Part shown: in pieces, positions 1 through 8,155 of the stretch
Position numbering within the stretch: the first letter of the stretch is position 1
How the letters are laid out: the number at the start of each line of letters is the position of its first letter
From: Rohdeia sp041398665
Lineage (GTDB): Bacteria; Planctomycetota; UBA1135; GCA-002686595
DNA length: 64,000 nt
NCBI GenBank assembly: GCA_041398665.1
Contig: JAWKUH010000028.1
Location: 8,171 to 72,170, forward strand
Reading direction: 5' to 3'
Translations under genes and position numbers: made by a program
The notes under the pieces: generated by a model
Databases searched by the model: none
Told to the model about the DNA's origin: nothing
What the model saw: the letters and a program-made list of their open reading frames with translations, nothing else

Positions 1-1
1 C

Positions 2-460
2 TACCGCGCCTTCCTCGAACCCGCCGCCATGGTGAAGTGGCTGCCGCCGCACGGTTTCGTCGGCGAGGTGCACGAGATGGACGCGCGCGTCGGCGGTCGC
101 CACAGGATGTCGTTCCGGAACTTCGGGACGGGCTCCGCGCACAGCTTCGGCGGGACCTACGTCGAACTCGTGCCCGGCGAGCGCATCCGCTACACCGACC
201 GCTTCGACGACCCGAACCTCGAGGGCGAGATGGCCGTGACGATCGAGCTGCGCCCGGTCGCGTGCGGCACCGACCTGCGCATCACGCAAGAGGAACCTGC
301 CACCGCCCATGATCCCCGTCGAGTTCTGCTACGCCGGCTGGCGGAGTCGCTCGAACTCCTCGCGAAACTCGTCGAGCCGGATCCCGGATGGTGCGTGAGC
401 ACCATCCTGTGTTCCCGACGGTGCGTGAGCACCGTCCTGCGTTCCCCGGATGGTGCGTGA
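2..460 (+). CDS. SRPBCC/AHSA1-domain protein, 5'-partial, internal frame slip
   Basis: This is the end of a small ligand-binding START-like (AHSA1/SRPBCC) protein, and the gene begins before the window. The frame opens at base 2 and shows the family pattern MVKWLPPHGF, then FGGTYVELVPGERIRYTDRF and a closing ESLELLAKLVEP. Between about bases 295 and 342 the expected IPVEFCYAGW segment is present only in the next frame (atc at 312-314). One base therefore seems inserted near 295-311 and one lost near 340, after which the frame is restored. Past about 380 the frame runs into the hairpin array and stops at 458-460 inside repeat unit 3, so the natural C-terminus is probably near 385. The ligand is unknown. 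The gene is convergent with the acyl-CoA ligase. Confidence 0.75.
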   Translation, partial: YRAFLEPAAMVKWLPPHGFVGEVHEMDARVGGRHRMSFRNFGTGSAHSFGGTYVELVPGERIRYTDRFDDPNLEGEMAVTIELRPVACGTDLRITQEEPATAHDPRRVLLRRLAESLELLAKLVEPDPGWCVSTILCSRRCVSTVLRSPDGA

Positions 461-2147
461 GCACCATCCTGGGATTCCCCGACGGTGCGTGAGCACCGGT
501 CCTGCGTTCCCGGATGGTGCGTGAGCACCATCCCTCGGTCCCAGATGGTGCGTGAGCACCATCCCTCGTTCCCGATGGTGCGTGAGCAACGTCGGCCGCC
601 TCCACCCGCTCGCCGTCGAGCCGCGCCCGCAGCTCGAAGCGCTTGATCTTGCCGGTCGCCGTCTTCGGCAGCTCCGCGACGACGACGACCCGGCGGGGGC
701 GCTTGAACGCGGCCATGCGTTCGCGGCGGTGGCGGTCGAGCGCGTCCGGGTCGATCGAACGACCCGACGCCGCGACGACGAACGCGACCGTGGTCTCGAG
801 CCCCGCCTCGGTCCGCGCGCCGACGACCGCCGCTTCGAGCACGTCGACGTGTTCGACGAGCACCGCCTCCACCTCGGACGGCGAGACCCAGATCCCGCCG
901 GTCTTGATCATGTCCGAGTTGCGACCGAGGCACGTCCACGCGCCGTCCTCGTCGAACGTGTAGACGTCGCCCGTGCGCAGCCAGCCCCGCGGAACGCGGC
1001 CTCTGTCGCCTCGGGGCGACGCCAGTACCGGTCGCGAGCGACGGTCCGCGCACCCAGAGGGCTCCGGGAGTGTGCGGCGCGTCGATCGCCGCGTCGTCCT
1101 CGCCGCGCAGCTCGAGTTCGTAGCCCGGTACCGGCCGGCCGGAGGTCCCGGGCCGCTGTCGCTCGAGCGTGTTCGAGATGAAGATGTGCAGCGCTTCCGT
1201 CGAACCGATGCCGTCGAGGACGGGGTGCCCGAAGCGCTCGGCGTAGCGCTTCTGGAGCTCGCCCGGCAGCGCCTCGCCCGCCGTGACGGCGGCGCGCACC
1301 GACGCGAACACGGCGGGGTCGGGTGCCGCGTCGAGCAGGGCGGCGACGAAGCCGGGGCTCGCGAAGAACAGCGTGGGGCGCTCCGCCAGGATCGTCTCGA
1401 CCGCGGTCGCCGGCGTGGGTCGACGCGCGCGTCGAGGATCGCCGTCGCGCCGACGGCCAGCGGAAACGTCAACGCGTTGCCGAGGCCGTAGGCGAAGAAG
1501 AGCCTCGCGATCGAGAAGAAGCGGTCGTCCTCCGTCGTGCGGAGGACCTTGGCGGCATACGTCTCGGCCGTCGCGCGCAGATCGCGGTGCGCGTGGATCA
1601 CGCCTTTCGGTCGCCCCGTCGTGCCCGAGCTGTAGAGCCAGAACGCCTGGTCCGATCCGTCGGTCACGAGCGCATCGGGCGTTGCCGGGCCGAACGCGTC
1701 GGTGCCGTGGACCGCGAGGCGAGCGTGCGCGAGGTCGGGCCGCGCTCCCACGACGATCGCGTGCCGCAGCGACTCGCAGCGTTCGTCGAACGTCGCGAGG
1801 TGAGGGATGTACGGCGCCGACACCAGCACCGCGCGCGCCTCCGAGTCCGCCACGACGAAGGCCAGCTCCTCGGCGGTGAGCATGGTGGAGAGCGGGATCG
1901 GCACGTAGCCGCCGCGCATCGCGCCGAGGAACCACGCGACGAAGGCGGGCTCGTCGTCGACCACCATGGCGCAACGGTCGCCGCGCGCGAGTCCGAGCTC
2001 GGCGAGCGCGGCCTGCGCGCGGCGCGCTGCGACGAGGAGCTCCTCGTACGTCGTCGACACGCCGTTCGCACGCAGCGCGACGCGGGCGCCGCGCCCTGCG
2101 TCGACGTGGCGATCGAGCAGCCACCCCGCGGCGTTGTGCTCGGTCAT
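282..2147 (-). CDS. AMP-forming acyl-CoA ligase, benzoate-CoA ligase-like, with three frame slips
   Basis: This is an ANL-superfamily ligase that would activate an aromatic or other carboxylate to its CoA thioester through an acyl-adenylate. The N-terminus (NAAGWLLDRHVDAGRG) and the P-loop-like YSSGTTGRPKGVIHAH resemble benzoate-CoA ligases. GSTEALHIF, WLRTGDVY and the C-terminal PKTATGKIKRFELR with its catalytic lysine complete the fold. The coding path needs three single-base restorations: near 1417 (a shortened C run on the coding strand), near 1032 (to give GYWRRPEATEAAFRG) and near 990 (to give GWLRTGD). Three missing bases restore the original frame. The ATG at 2147 overlaps the upstream lipoprotein stop as ATGA. 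The ligase domain should end near 600; the frame has no stop until 282, so the repeat-encoded tail is doubtful. Confidence 0.8.
   Translation of the reverse strand: MTEHNAAGWLLDRHVDAGRGARVALRANGVSTTYEELLVAARRAQAALAELGLARGDRCAMVVDDEPAFVAWFLGAMRGGYVPIPLSTMLTAEELAFVVADSEARAVLVSAPYIPHLATFDERCESLRHAIVVGARPDLAHARLAVHGTDAFGPATPDALVTDGSDQAFWLYSSGTTGRPKGVIHAHRDLRATAETYAAKVLRTTEDDRFFSIARLFFAYGLGNALTFPLAVGATAILDARVDPRRRPRSRRSWRSAPRCSSRAPASSPPCSTRHPTPPCSRRCAPPSRRARRCRASSRSATPSASGTPSSTASVRRKRCTSSSRTRSSDSGPGPPAGRYRATNSSCAARTTRRSTRRTLPEPSGCADRRSRPVLASPRGDRGRVPRGWLRTGDVYTFDEDGAWTCLGRNSDMIKTGGIWVSPSEVEAVLVEHVDVLEAAVVGARTEAGLETTVAFVVAASGRSIDPDALDRHRRERMAAFKRPRRVVVVAELPKTATGKIKRFELRARLDGERVEAADVAHAPSGTRDGAHAPSGTEGWCSRTIRERRTGAHAPSGNPRMVLTHHPGNAGRCSRTVGNTGWCSRTIRDPARRVSRGVRATPPAGVAELDGDHGRWQVPLA
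386..593. repeat. Tandem array of seven short hairpins with GTGA loops
   Basis: Seven units with a 30-32 bp period occupy the junction of two convergent genes. Each unit holds an inverted repeat with a GTGA loop. Units 1, 3 and 5 (386-407, 448-469, 512-533) have perfect 9-bp stems of GGATGGTGC with GCACCATCC. Unit 2 (417-436) has 8-bp arms GACGGTGC and GCACCGTC, so both arms changed together. Unit 4 (481-501) has the GACGG type plus one extra base. Unit 6 (544-563) has an 8-bp stem, and unit 7 (574-593) has a degenerate right arm. In RNA the loop would be a GNRA tetraloop closed by C-G. The linkers resemble CTGCGTTCCC. No T-tract follows, so this is not a standard intrinsic terminator. All three minus-strand frames stay open through the array. 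Confidence 0.9.
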
Positions 2148-2881
2148 CGCGGCGCCTCGACAGCGCTCGCCTCGGCTCGAGGAGTCGCCGCAGGCACCGC
2201 CGCGAAGTCGTCGAACGACGTCGCCGCATCGGCCTTGGTCCACAGGCCGACGCCGCCGGCCGAGGTGAGCTTCGCGTCGCGCGCGTGGAGGAGTTCCTCG
2301 CCGTCGAACCAGCACGTGATGCGGTCGCCGACCATTCGCGCCCGGATCGTGTGCCACGCCTCGCGATCGGCGACGAGTCGCACGCTGTCGAGCTGGACGC
2401 GGTCGCCGCCCACGACGGAGTAGACGCGGAAGTTGTCCTCGAGCGGGTTCCAGCGCACGAGGTAGTAGTCGTTCTCGCCCACGACGCGCCACGCCGGTCC
2501 GCCGCCGCGGTCCTCCTCGCCGGCGTCGGCGCGCAGCGCGACGACGACGTCCACGTCCGCGACCGAGACGTCGGGTCGCCAGCAGAGGTTGAAGACCTCG
2601 GCGAAGTGGCCGTCGGGATCCGCGAGCGCGAAGCAGGTGGGGGGCGAGGGCGAGCTCGCGTCCGCGCGGAGCTCCCACGTGCCGTCGACCATCGCGCCGA
2701 GCCGGTTCGACGTCGCCGTCCGCCAACCCGCAGGGAACGAGCGCGGCGCGCCGTCGAAGTCCGTCGCGAACGCGTCGACGCGCGGAGTCGGTGTCGGCCC
2801 GGCGCAGCCCGTCGCGACGAGCGCGGCGAGGAGGAAGGTGGACGCGATGGGGCGGTGGGCGGACGGGTACGTGCGCGGCAT
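2144..2881 (-). CDS. Lipoprotein with LamG/DUF1080-like jelly-roll domain
   Basis: The start at 2881 gives a signal peptide (MPRTYPSAHRPIASTFLLAALVATGC) ending in a lipobox, so the mature protein should be lipid-anchored at Cys-26. The rest is a single beta-rich domain with the features of 3-keto-disaccharide hydrolase or LamG-like folds. Examples are the PAWRVVGENDYYLVRWNP segment, the AWHTIRARMVGDRITCWFDGEELL segment, and the ending GGVGLWTKADAATSFDDF. These folds usually bind or cleave glycans; no catalytic residue can be assigned here. Its stop overlaps the ligase start (ATGA at 2144-2147), so the two are probably translationally coupled, although their functions do not obviously match. 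An ATG 13 codons upstream is possible but would place charged residues before the signal peptide. Confidence 0.75.
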   Translation of the reverse strand: MPRTYPSAHRPIASTFLLAALVATGCAGPTPTPRVDAFATDFDGAPRSFPAGWRTATSNRLGAMVDGTWELRADASSPSPPTCFALADPDGHFAEVFNLCWRPDVSVADVDVVVALRADAGEEDRGGGPAWRVVGENDYYLVRWNPLEDNFRVYSVVGGDRVQLDSVRLVADREAWHTIRARMVGDRITCWFDGEELLHARDAKLTSAGGVGLWTKADAATSFDDFAAVPAATPRAEASAVEAPR

Positions 2882-2978
2882 GCTTCCTCCGGTCGTCGGT
2901 CCCGGGGCGCGTGCGGACATCGTGCACCGGCCCGATCGCTCGCGCGACCCCCGCAGGGTTCCGACGGCACCGCCGCGC

Positions 2979-2984
2979 TATCGT
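2979..2984 (+). promoter_or_regulatory. Candidate -10 hexamer TATCGT, leaderless spacing
   Basis: TATCGT lies in an otherwise GC-rich 112-bp divergent gap and ends 9 nt before the GTG start of the protease lipoprotein. The spacing suits transcription starting at or next to the start codon. No Shine-Dalgarno sequence is visible. Confidence 0.4.
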
Positions 2985-2993
2985 CTCCCGGTC

Positions 2994-3761
2994 GTGGGTT
3001 CCCGTGTCCTGCTCCCGTCGCTCGCCGCGGCGGCCCTGCTCGCGAGTTGCTCCACACCCGGGGTCGATCGCGACGAGCGACCGCTCGACCTCGCTCCCGA
3101 CCGGCTGCGCTGCGTGGTCGCGCTCTTCGATCGCGTCCAGGGCTACGGCTCCGGCGTCGCGGTCGGCGACGACCTGCTGCTGACCGCCTGGCACGTCGCG
3201 GAGTCGCTGAAGGACGAGTCCGGTGACCTGGCCTTCCGCTCGGGGTGGAAGCTCGTCCACGGCACGGTGGTGGCCTCCGACGCGGACGCGGACTGGGCGC
3301 TCGTCCGCGTCGACGCGCCGACGTGGAGTGCCGGTGACGTCGCGACGGTCGCGGCGGGAGCGGAGCGCGACGAGGTGCACCCCGGCCGCGAGCTGTGGAT
3401 CGCGAGCTACGCCGGACCGTTCTTCGAGGACCACCGCGTCGATCCCCGTCGGATCGCGCCCGTGATCCGCGTCCTCGAGGTGCGCGGGGAGCGAGGCGAG
3501 TTCCTCGGCACGGGGCGCGACGCCGCCCTCGCGGGCGGTTCGGGCGGCGGCGTCTTCGTGTGGGATCGTTCGCGCGACGCGTTCGAGCTCGTCGGGACCT
3601 TCGTCGCGCAGTCGAAGGAGGAGCGGACCCTGCGCCTGCCCTTCGGGATCGAGGTGCCGCTGCCGACCGTGCGGCGCACCGTGTTCGCGCGCGCACCGGC
3701 GGCCGCGATCCAGGTTCTCCGCGCGGCCGGGATCGAGCGCGACGAGGGAGACCTTCCGTGA
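2994..3761 (+). CDS. Trypsin-like serine protease lipoprotein
   Basis: This is a small S1-fold protease expected to be lipid-anchored facing the periplasm. The GTG at 2994 gives a signal peptide ending in LLASC. The catalytic triad can be read in order: His in LLLTAWHV, Asp in DADADWALVRVD and Ser in AGGSGGGVF. At 255 residues it contains only the protease domain and no PDZ, unlike DegP/HtrA. The substrate is unknown. A farther-upstream ATG would force overlap with the divergent lipoprotein and has no signal peptide, so the GTG is preferred. It converges with the membrane-protein gene that ends 9 bp downstream. Confidence 0.8.
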   Translation: MGSRVLLPSLAAAALLASCSTPGVDRDERPLDLAPDRLRCVVALFDRVQGYGSGVAVGDDLLLTAWHVAESLKDESGDLAFRSGWKLVHGTVVASDADADWALVRVDAPTWSAGDVATVAAGAERDEVHPGRELWIASYAGPFFEDHRVDPRRIAPVIRVLEVRGERGEFLGTGRDAALAGGSGGGVFVWDRSRDAFELVGTFVAQSKEERTLRLPFGIEVPLPTVRRTVFARAPAAAIQVLRAAGIERDEGDLP

Positions 3762-3769
3762 CGCAGCGC

Positions 3770-4300
3770 TCAGCCGGCGCCCGGCGAGACGCGCCCGGTC
3801 CCCGCGAGCGCGCGCTCGACCTCGGCGTGGATGCGGTCCATCTGTTCCGCCGCGAGCGTCCGTCCTGCGCGCGAGAAGAGATGGAGCGCGAGGGCGGCCA
3901 GCACCGCTGCGCCGCAGACCCACGCTGCGACGGGCTCTTCGTCGAGCGTGAACTCGACGAACGCCCAGATCGACGCGAACGCCAGGATCGTGCCGAGTGC
4001 GAGGTACGTGAACACGAACGCCGACCACAGGCTGGGGTGCGGCGTGAAGAAGCCGCGGACGTACGTGCGGCGCGGTTCCGGCGCGGACTCCTCGCTCCGG
4101 TGCGGCTCGAATTTCAGGTGGAGGTACGGCGACCAGAGGTGGCGCTCGCCGGGCAGCACGGTGAGCATCACGTGCCCGTCGAGGGCGCGGCCCGTGAACG
4201 GCGCGCCGGCGTCGACGAGCCGAGCGACCGCGCCGCCGACCTCGCGCGGCGGCGCGTCCACCGTGTGGTCGAAACCCGGACGGAAGGGGCGTTGACGCAT
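3770..4300 (-). CDS. Uncharacterised membrane protein with two TM helices
   Basis: This is a 176-residue protein I do not recognise. The N-terminal part (about residues 1-85) is soluble, with a beta-rich segment GHVMLTVLPGERHLWSPYLHLKF. Two hydrophobic helices follow at about 92-115 (SAFVFTYLALGTILAFASIWAF) and 125-143 (AAWVCGAAVLAALALHLF). A short charged tail comes last. The layout suggests a domain displayed at a membrane, on a side that cannot be predicted confidently. A TAGACT hexamer on this strand at 4340-4345 could serve as its promoter. Confidence 0.65.
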   Translation of the reverse strand: MRQRPFRPGFDHTVDAPPREVGGAVARLVDAGAPFTGRALDGHVMLTVLPGERHLWSPYLHLKFEPHRSEESAPEPRRTYVRGFFTPHPSLWSAFVFTYLALGTILAFASIWAFVEFTLDEEPVAAWVCGAAVLAALALHLFSRAGRTLAAEQMDRIHAEVERALAGTGRVSPGAG

Positions 4301-4438
4301 CGGGCGGGACTTCGGGACGGGGCGAGGGAGACGCTCGCGAGTCTATCCCGGAGCCATCGTGGGCGCCGCGGACCCGCTCTACGACGAAGTGCGAGGTGGC
4401 CCCTTCAACTCGCCCGCGGACCTCGTGACACTCTCGCC

Positions 4439-4693
4439 ATGACGGCGAGCGAACCGCACATCGACTATCCCAGGTCGTGGCAATTCACGCTGTTCGGCAG
4501 CGACGAGGACGCCATGCGCGCCGACGTCGAGCGGGTTCTCGCCGGGCGGCGCTTCACGCTCGACTTCTCGCGGCGGAGCAGCGGGGGCAAGTACCTCTCG
4601 CTCATGGTCGAGCTCGAGGTCGGCGGGAGCGCGGAGCGCGACTTCGTCTGGAACCAGCTCCACGGGCTCGACTCGGTCATCCATGTGCTCTGA
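4439..4693 (+). CDS. DUF493/YbeD-like small regulatory protein
   Basis: This is an 84-residue protein with the DUF493 (YbeD) alpha/beta fold, related to ACT-like regulatory domains. The markers are the start YPRSWQFTLFGSDEDAM, the central FTLDFSRRSSGGKYLSLMVELEV and a C-terminal LDSVIHVL, matching the usual YbeD length and its V-hydrophobic-L ending. No enzymatic role is known for the family. In proteobacteria it often neighbours lipB; here it overlaps the patatin gene by 11 bp (4683-4693), implying co-translation. Confidence 0.85.
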   Translation: MTASEPHIDYPRSWQFTLFGSDEDAMRADVERVLAGRRFTLDFSRRSSGGKYLSLMVELEVGGSAERDFVWNQLHGLDSVIHVL

Positions 4694-6944
4694 CCGAAGC
4701 ACCGCGCGCGGGCCGCACCGTGCGATCCGCCCGTTCGCGCTGTTCGCGGCGCTCGTCCTCGCGAACGCGGGCGACGTGCATGCGGCCCGGCAGGAGGAGC
4801 CGCACGCTCGACCGCGCGTCGGCCTGGTCCTGAGCGGAGGCGGCGCGCGCGGCGCCGCGCACGTCGGCGTGATCGAGGTCCTCGAGCGGCTCCACGTGCC
4901 GGTCGACCTCGTCGTCGGCACGAGCATGGGGTCGATCGTCGGCGGCCTCTACGCCTCGGGCTACTCGCCGGAGGAGATGCGCGAGATCGTCGAGAGCGCG
5001 GACTGGGCGCAGCTCTTCTCCGACGTGCCGCCGCGCGACCAGTTGTGGTTCCGGCGCAGGCAGGACGACCGCGAGTTCCAGGTCGACGTGCAGCTCGGTT
5101 GGAAGGACGGCGGTCCGGTGTTCCCGCCGGGACTCGTGCAGGGGCGCAACGTCGAGTCGTACCTCGAGCAACTCACGCTGCCCGTCGCGGGCGTCCGCGA
5201 CTTCGACGCGCTCCGCATCCCGTTCCGGTGCGTCGCGACCGACCTGGGTGACGGCAGCGCCGTCGTCCTCGGCGACGGAAGCCTCGCGCGCGCGATCCGC
5301 GCCAGCATGTCGCTGCCCGGCATCTTCGCGCCGGTCGAGCACGAGGGTCGGCTGCTGGTCGACGGCGGCGCCGTCGACAACGTTCCGATCGACGTCGCGC
5401 GCGACCTGGGTGCGGACGTCGTGATCGTCGTCGACATCTCGACGCCGCTCGGCGAGATCTCGCGGCTCGCGTCGCCCTTCGGCATCTCGAACCAGGTCGT
5501 CGGGATCCTGATGCAGCAGAACCGGACGCGCTCGATGGCGCTCGTCACCGAGGGCGACGTCGCGATCGTGCCGGAGCTCGGGACGATCTCGGTGCTCGCG
5601 TTCGAGCGCTCGGGCGAGGCGATCGACATCGGCCGCGCGGCGGCCGAGGCGCTCGCGGAGGAACTCTCGGCGTACGCGAGCGACGGCGCCGCGTTCGACG
5701 CCTTCCTCGCGCGACAGCGGCGACCGGAGGCACCCGCGCCGCGCGTCCACTCCGTCGTCGTCGACGAGCGGACGCGGCTGGCGGCGAGCGTCCTGCGCCG
5801 GCGCGTCGTCGTGCGCGAGGGCCGGCCGCTCGACGGCGCCGACCTCGCCGAGACGCGCGAGCGGCTCGCGGGGCTCGGCATCTTCTCGGGCGTCGACGTG
5901 GACCTCCTGCCGTCGGCCGAGGCGCCGGGCGAGCTCGACGTCGTCGTGCGACCCGTCGAGAAGCCCTGGGGTCCGAACTACCTGCGCTTCGCGCTCGGCG
6001 TGAGCTCCGACCTCACCGGCGGCGGAGACTTCGTCGCCGGTGTGCAGCACACGAGCACGCCGGTCAACGCCTACGGCGGCGAGTGGCGCAACGAGGTGCT
6101 GCTCGGCACGGCCACGCGCATCGGCACGGAGTTCTACCAACCGCTCGACGCCGGGCTGCGCTGGTTCGTCGCGCCGTCGCTCACCTTCGGCCAGACCGAG
6201 TTGCTGGTCACGATCGACGGCAAACAGGTGGCCGCGGTGGACGCCGACGTCGCGACGGCGGAGCTCGCCGTCGGGCGGAACCTCGGCGACTGGGGCGAGC
6301 TGCGGACGTCGTACGGCTACGAGTACGGCACGATCCGACCGTCGATCGTGCTCCCCGGGCTGCTGCCCGCGAAGGTCGACGTGAGATCGGCCGTCTTCTC
6401 CGCCGCGCTCACCGCCGACACGCTCGACTCCGTGACCTTCCCGCGCAGCGGGTTCGCGTGCGCCGTCGAGTTCACGTCGCGCGGTTCGTCCGTCGTCGAC
6501 GACGACCGCACCGAGACGGTGCAGGCGTCGTTCGGCCTGCCGGTCACGTGGAGGCGACTCACGCTGCGCACGTCGCTCGCGGGCGGCGTCACGGTGCGCA
6601 ACGCCGAGGAGCTCGGATCGTCGTTCACGCTCGGAGGCTTCCGGCGCCTGAGCGGCGTCTCGCCGAACGGCCTCTCCGGCAACCACTTCGCGATCGCGAC
6701 GATCGAGCCCTACGTCCGACTCGGTGAGACCTCGGGCGCCTTCGGGCTCGCGAAGTACCTCGGCGCGACGATCGAGTACGGCGGCGTGTGGCAGGAGCGC
6801 GACGCGCTCGGTTCCGACGATCTCCTGCTCGCTGGATCGATCTACCTCGGTCTCGACACGCTGTTCGGCCCCGTGTTCGTCGGTGTCGGTGCAGCGGAGG
6901 GCGGCGAGCACTCGGTGTTCGTGTTCCTCGGACCGCTGTTCTGA
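4683..6944 (+). CDS. Patatin-like phospholipase with POTRA and outer-membrane barrel (type Vd-like)
   Basis: A signal peptide (about residues 14-35) precedes a patatin lipase domain at about 45-240, which carries an oxyanion motif SGGGARGAAHVG. The nucleophile Ser-81 sits in GTSMG and the dyad Asp-227 in DGGAVDN. A POTRA-like segment follows at about 350-425 (VVREGRPLDGADLAETRERLAGLGIFSGVDVDLL type), and residues 440-753 form a BamA/Omp85-type barrel ending in VFVFLGPLF with a terminal Phe. This is the layout of PlpD, a type Vd autotransporter that carries its own lipase across the outer membrane. All catalytic residues are present, so phospholipase A activity is plausible. The length of 753 residues fits the family. 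Confidence 0.85.
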   Translation: MCSDRSTARGPHRAIRPFALFAALVLANAGDVHAARQEEPHARPRVGLVLSGGGARGAAHVGVIEVLERLHVPVDLVVGTSMGSIVGGLYASGYSPEEMREIVESADWAQLFSDVPPRDQLWFRRRQDDREFQVDVQLGWKDGGPVFPPGLVQGRNVESYLEQLTLPVAGVRDFDALRIPFRCVATDLGDGSAVVLGDGSLARAIRASMSLPGIFAPVEHEGRLLVDGGAVDNVPIDVARDLGADVVIVVDISTPLGEISRLASPFGISNQVVGILMQQNRTRSMALVTEGDVAIVPELGTISVLAFERSGEAIDIGRAAAEALAEELSAYASDGAAFDAFLARQRRPEAPAPRVHSVVVDERTRLAASVLRRRVVVREGRPLDGADLAETRERLAGLGIFSGVDVDLLPSAEAPGELDVVVRPVEKPWGPNYLRFALGVSSDLTGGGDFVAGVQHTSTPVNAYGGEWRNEVLLGTATRIGTEFYQPLDAGLRWFVAPSLTFGQTELLVTIDGKQVAAVDADVATAELAVGRNLGDWGELRTSYGYEYGTIRPSIVLPGLLPAKVDVRSAVFSAALTADTLDSVTFPRSGFACAVEFTSRGSSVVDDDRTETVQASFGLPVTWRRLTLRTSLAGGVTVRNAEELGSSFTLGGFRRLSGVSPNGLSGNHFAIATIEPYVRLGETSGAFGLAKYLGATIEYGGVWQERDALGSDDLLLAGSIYLGLDTLFGPVFVGVGAAEGGEHSVFVFLGPLF

Positions 6945-7090
6945 CCGCGCGCCCGCGTCGCGACTTCGCACTGGTACGCAGGTCGCGGGAGCAAGGGACG
7001 CATGACGGGGACGTCACGGGCGCCCTGTGTTTTCGGAGCGAGCATGGATGCGCGACATCGATCGTCGACCGACGGTCGTCGCCACCAACC

Positions 7091-8068
7091 ATGAACACGA
7101 TCCGACTCAGCGCCCTGTCCCTCCTCGTCACGATCGTCGCCGCGGGCAGCGCCCGCGCGGACGTCGTCTTCGCCAAGGCGCCCGCTCCGACCGGCGGCAT
7201 CGAGGCCTCCGCCTGGATGTCGCCCGACGGCTCGGACAGCGACCGCTACGCGTGGGACGACTTCACGCTCGAGCACACCCAGACGATCACCGAGGTGCGT
7301 TGGCGCGGCGGCTACTCGCTGAACGCGCAGTACGGCAAGGTCACCGACTTCCGCGTCTCCTTCTTCGAGTCGATCCCCGGCGGCTCGCAGCCGCTCATCA
7401 CCGCACTCCCCGAGCACGAGAGCCAGGAGACGGTCATCAAGACCTTCCACACGAACAACAACGCCGGCGAGACGCCGGTGGGGACGTTCGGCGGGAAGAC
7501 GATGTACGAGTACCGCTACGTGCTCCCGACGCCGGTGACGCTCCAGGGCGGCGTGAAGTACTGGATCCGCATCCTCGGCGCGCAGCCCGGCTACCCCGAC
7601 TGGGGCATGGCGACCTCGTCGAACCCGGGCAGCCACTTCAAGTTCACGACCGGGATCAGCATGTTCCAGAACTGGCCGCACGACCTCACGTTCTCGCTGC
7701 TCTCGCGCTGGACCGACCTCGGCGCCGGACTGGCCGGGGCGGGCGGTGAGCCGAGACTGACCGGCTCGGGCCCGCTGACTCCCGGGACGCACGTGTCGTT
7801 CGACGTGAGCGGCGCCGCGCCGGGCGCTCCGATCTGGTTCGCGGCCGGCGTCAACGAGTGGAACCTGCCGTTCGCGAGCGGCCTGCTCGTCCCGGAACCC
7901 ATCTTCGTCGTCCCCGGGGCGACGGACGCGAGCGGCGCCGCGAGCGTCGGCTTCACGACGGGCGTACCGATGGCGCAGAACTTCCGGATCGTCGTGCAGG
8001 CCTGGGTGCTCGACACGGGAGCGCCGGAGTGGCTCGCGGCGACGAACGCCGTCTCGGGCGCTCCGTGA
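7091..8068 (+). CDS. Secreted protein of unknown function
   Basis: This is a 325-residue exported protein with a signal peptide cleaved after about residue 23 (VAAGSARA-DV). The body is a beta-rich domain rich in Trp and Tyr (WDDFTLEHTQTITEVRWRGGY, KYWIRILGAQPGYPDWGMA). A second, Ig-like or fibronectin-like part begins at about residue 220 (GEPRLTGSGPLTPGTHVSFDVSG). I see no catalytic motif and no sorting signal or membrane anchor. The C-terminal part resembles the extracellular FFF-type domains common in planctomycete secreted proteins, but this is only a similarity of style. Confidence 0.7.
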   Translation: MNTIRLSALSLLVTIVAAGSARADVVFAKAPAPTGGIEASAWMSPDGSDSDRYAWDDFTLEHTQTITEVRWRGGYSLNAQYGKVTDFRVSFFESIPGGSQPLITALPEHESQETVIKTFHTNNNAGETPVGTFGGKTMYEYRYVLPTPVTLQGGVKYWIRILGAQPGYPDWGMATSSNPGSHFKFTTGISMFQNWPHDLTFSLLSRWTDLGAGLAGAGGEPRLTGSGPLTPGTHVSFDVSGAAPGAPIWFAAGVNEWNLPFASGLLVPEPIFVVPGATDASGAASVGFTTGVPMAQNFRIVVQAWVLDTGAPEWLAATNAVSGAP

Positions 8069-8092
8069 CGCGAAGGAACCGAGGTTCCGAAG

Positions 8093-8133
8093 GACGCGCG
8101 CGGCGTTCCCCCTCGGGGAGCGCCGCGCGCGTC
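8093..8133. terminator. Long GC hairpin between convergent genes
   Basis: The arms 8093-8105 and 8121-8133 are a perfect 13-bp inverted repeat (GACGCGCGCGGCG type). After one mismatch the stem continues with TCCCC/GGGGA around a 3-nt loop. It sits midway between the converging secreted-protein gene and purK. It lacks a T-tract, so any termination would be hairpin-only or bidirectional. Confidence 0.6.
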
Positions 8134-8155
8134 GTTCGGTCCCGCGATCGCTGCG

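Noticed and set aside
386..593. The short repeats at the window start as a CRISPR array
   Set aside because: Linkers are only 8-11 nt and similar to each other, whereas CRISPR spacers are about 30 nt and unique; no cas gene is near. The units are hairpins with a fixed loop.
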